A stretch of DNA of 7,575 nt from positions 1 through 7,575 of the forward strand of contig RFRA01000048.1 in assembly GCA_009924725.1 (NCBI GenBank), read 5' to 3'. The notes under the pieces were generated by a model that did not search any database, was not told the DNA's origin, and saw only the letters and a list, made by a program, of their open reading frames with translations. The DNA comes from Actinomycetota bacterium (lineage in GTDB: Bacteria; Actinomycetota; Actinomycetes; Nanopelagicales; Nanopelagicaceae). The translations under genes were made by a program, and so were the position numbers. Shown here piece after piece: positions 6,111 to 7,575 of this stretch. Every line of letters starts with the position of its first letter. Position 1 is the first letter of the stretch.

Positions 6111-7575
6111 TTGCTTACCAAATCATTTGCGGCGCTAATTGCACCTAACACTGCAGCTGCTTTGTTGTGGCACTCCTGATTTTCAGATTCCGCATCTGAA
6201 TCAGCTACGACTCCAGCACCTGCTTGCACATAAGCTTTGCCATCTTTGATCAACGCAGTACGAATTGCGATGCAGGTATCGATATTTCCAGTGAAATCTA
6301 AATATCCAATTGCCCCACCATAAAGACCGCGTCTAGTTGGTTCTAACTCTTCGATGATTTCCATGGCCCGGGGCTTAGGAGCGCCAGATAAGGTGCCGGC
6401 TGGAAAAGTTGCAAAGAGAGCATCAACTGGCAGAGCATCACTGGCTAGTTTTCCAGTTACGGTAGAGACAATATGCATTACGTGTGAATAGCGTTCAATA
6501 TGCATGAAATCTACGACTTCAACGCTGCCCGCTGCACAGATTCGACCTAAGTCATTGCGTCCTAGATCAACCAACATCAAATGTTCAGCTCGCTCTTTCG
6601 GATCTGCTAATAATTCATTCGCTAAGCGAGCATCTTCTTCGGGAGAATCAGAGCGTTTACGAGTGCCTGCAATTGGATGCACCATTACTTCGCCATCGGT
6701 AACTTTGACTAGAGCTTCAGGGCTAGAACCAACCACCGAAATACCATCGGCAAAATGGAACAAATACATATACGGACTTGGGTTATGTAAGCGCAGCATG
6801 CGGTAGACATCAATTGGTTCAGCATTACACTCAATCTCAAAACGCTGTGAGAGAACAACTTGGAATGCTTCACCCGCCAAAATCTCTTCTTTGATCGCAG
6901 CAACTTTAGCTAGAAACTCTGGGCTTGAAATAGTAGAAGTGATCACACCAGTTGTCGGTCTGCTTAACTCTGAGAGATATCCGGGAAGTGGCGATTCTAA
7001 GTCTTTTGCCATTTGGTCTAAACGTGCCACAGCTGCGTGATAAGCCTCATCAACACGTTCATCACTGCCATCCCAATTGATCGCATTTGCAATCAAGGTA
7101 ATCGTGCCATCGCTGTGGTCAAGTACGGCAAGATCGGTTGTTAACATAAAAGCTAATTCTGGAATTTGTAAATCATCGATCGCCAAATTTGGCAATCTTT
7201 CTAATCTGCGCACGCTGTCATAGCCAAGGTAGCCAACTAGTCCCCCAGTTAGTGGAGGCAGCCCGGCAATTTTTGGCGATTTCAAGTGATTAGCACTAAG
7301 TCGAAGTGCTACCAATGGATCGATACCAGTTGGTGCACCTGCGGGTGGTTTACCTAACCAAGTTGCTAAACCATTTTCGGCAGTCAAAGTTGCTTCGCAA
7401 TTTATCCCAATAAATGAATAACGTGACCATGCGCCACCATGTTCAGCGGACTCCAAAAGAAAAGTCGCTGGCCGATTAGCGCCAAGTTTGCGATAGACCG
7501 CTAGCGGAGTTTCGCCATCGGCTAACAATTTGCGAGATACCGGAACTACATTGAAGTTGCGGGCATACTCGCGAA
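6107..7575 (-). CDS. trpE: Anthranilate synthase component I, 5' end outside the window
   Basis: TrpE makes anthranilate from chorismate with ammonia supplied by a TrpG glutaminase subunit, the first committed step to tryptophan. The frame is open to the window edge, beginning REYARNFNVVPVSRKLL. By comparison with relatives only about 10-15 N-terminal residues are missing, so an internal TTG at 7526-7528 should not be taken as the start. Numbering from the Arg codon at 7571-7573, LLES at 39-42 followed by the SRYSF stretch marks the tryptophan feedback site, so inhibition by tryptophan is likely. Chorismate-binding motifs follow in order: HPIAGTRKRS (about 299-308), DLGRNDLGR (336-344), His367 in MHIVSTV, FPAGTLSGAPKPRAM (390-404), and GGAIGY with QAGAGVVADSD near the end. 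The stop overlaps the next gene. No trpG or trpD is seen beside it. Any leader-peptide attenuator would lie outside the window. Confidence 0.96.
   Translation of the reverse strand, partial: REYARNFNVVPVSRKLLADGETPLAVYRKLGANRPATFLLESAEHGGAWSRYSFIGINCEATLTAENGLATWLGKPPAGAPTGIDPLVALRLSANHLKSPKIAGLPPLTGGLVGYLGYDSVRRLERLPNLAIDDLQIPELAFMLTTDLAVLDHSDGTITLIANAINWDGSDERVDEAYHAAVARLDQMAKDLESPLPGYLSELSRPTTGVITSTISSPEFLAKVAAIKEEILAGEAFQVVLSQRFEIECNAEPIDVYRMLRLHNPSPYMYLFHFADGISVVGSSPEALVKVTDGEVMVHPIAGTRKRSDSPEEDARLANELLADPKERAEHLMLVDLGRNDLGRICAAGSVEVVDFMHIERYSHVMHIVSTVTGKLASDALPVDALFATFPAGTLSGAPKPRAMEIIEELEPTRRGLYGGAIGYLDFTGNIDTCIAIRTALIKDGKAYVQAGAGVVADSDAESENQECHNKAAAVLGAISAANDLVSK

Noticed and set aside
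6504..6806. Plus-strand 100-residue frame opposite trpE
   Set aside because: It lies opposite the chorismate-binding motifs of TrpE, whose conservation explains the open frame.
7526..7528. TTG as the start codon of trpE
   Set aside because: The reading frame stays open upstream to the window edge with typical TrpE N-terminal residues (NVVPVSRKLL), so the true start is outside the window.

Overview
The window is a stretch of an actinobacterial chromosome in which every supported gene lies on the minus strand, so transcription runs from position 7575 towards position 1. The gene order trpE, small membrane protein, trpC, trpB, trpA, MauE/DoxX-like, DsbA-like, lgt, VIT family, gltB is the trp-to-gltB neighbourhood familiar from Actinobacteria. 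The protein sequences look actinobacterial, but the base composition is only moderate in GC by eye, and the genes abut or overlap. This fits a streamlined low-GC lineage such as the freshwater acI group (Nanopelagicales). That placement is an inference from style and synteny, not from a search.

The right part (7575 to 3143) is a tryptophan block: trpE (5' end outside the window), an overlapping 58-residue single-helix membrane protein, one 661-codon frame joining TrpC (indole-glycerol-phosphate synthase) to TrpB (tryptophan synthase beta), and trpA. Stop/start overlaps (ATGA, ATGA, TAGTG) join these genes. trpD, trpF and trpG are not in the window. The middle part (3146 to 1977) holds a four-helix MauE/DoxX-like membrane protein that overlaps trpA, and a membrane-anchored DsbA-like thioredoxin with a CPVC site. 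Together they look like an extracytoplasmic thiol-redox pair.

The left part (1973 to 1) holds lgt, the prolipoprotein diacylglyceryl transferase gene. It is broken here: the two halves are in different frames and roughly 38 residues of the conserved core are absent. A five-helix VIT/CCC1-type metal transporter follows. After a 212-base intergenic region with a weak terminator-like hairpin and repeated GTTGTC/GACAAC words, the window ends in the first 108 codons of gltB, the glutamate synthase large subunit. Its glutamine-dependent domain links nitrogen assimilation to the glutamine-using anthranilate step of the trp pathway.

The points most worth a second look are the damaged lgt, the TrpC-TrpB fusion that still carries a good ribosome binding site and ATG for TrpB inside it, and the 58-residue protein, which looks like a shrunken form of the trp-operon-associated membrane protein family. 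No wholly new multi-gene system is evident.
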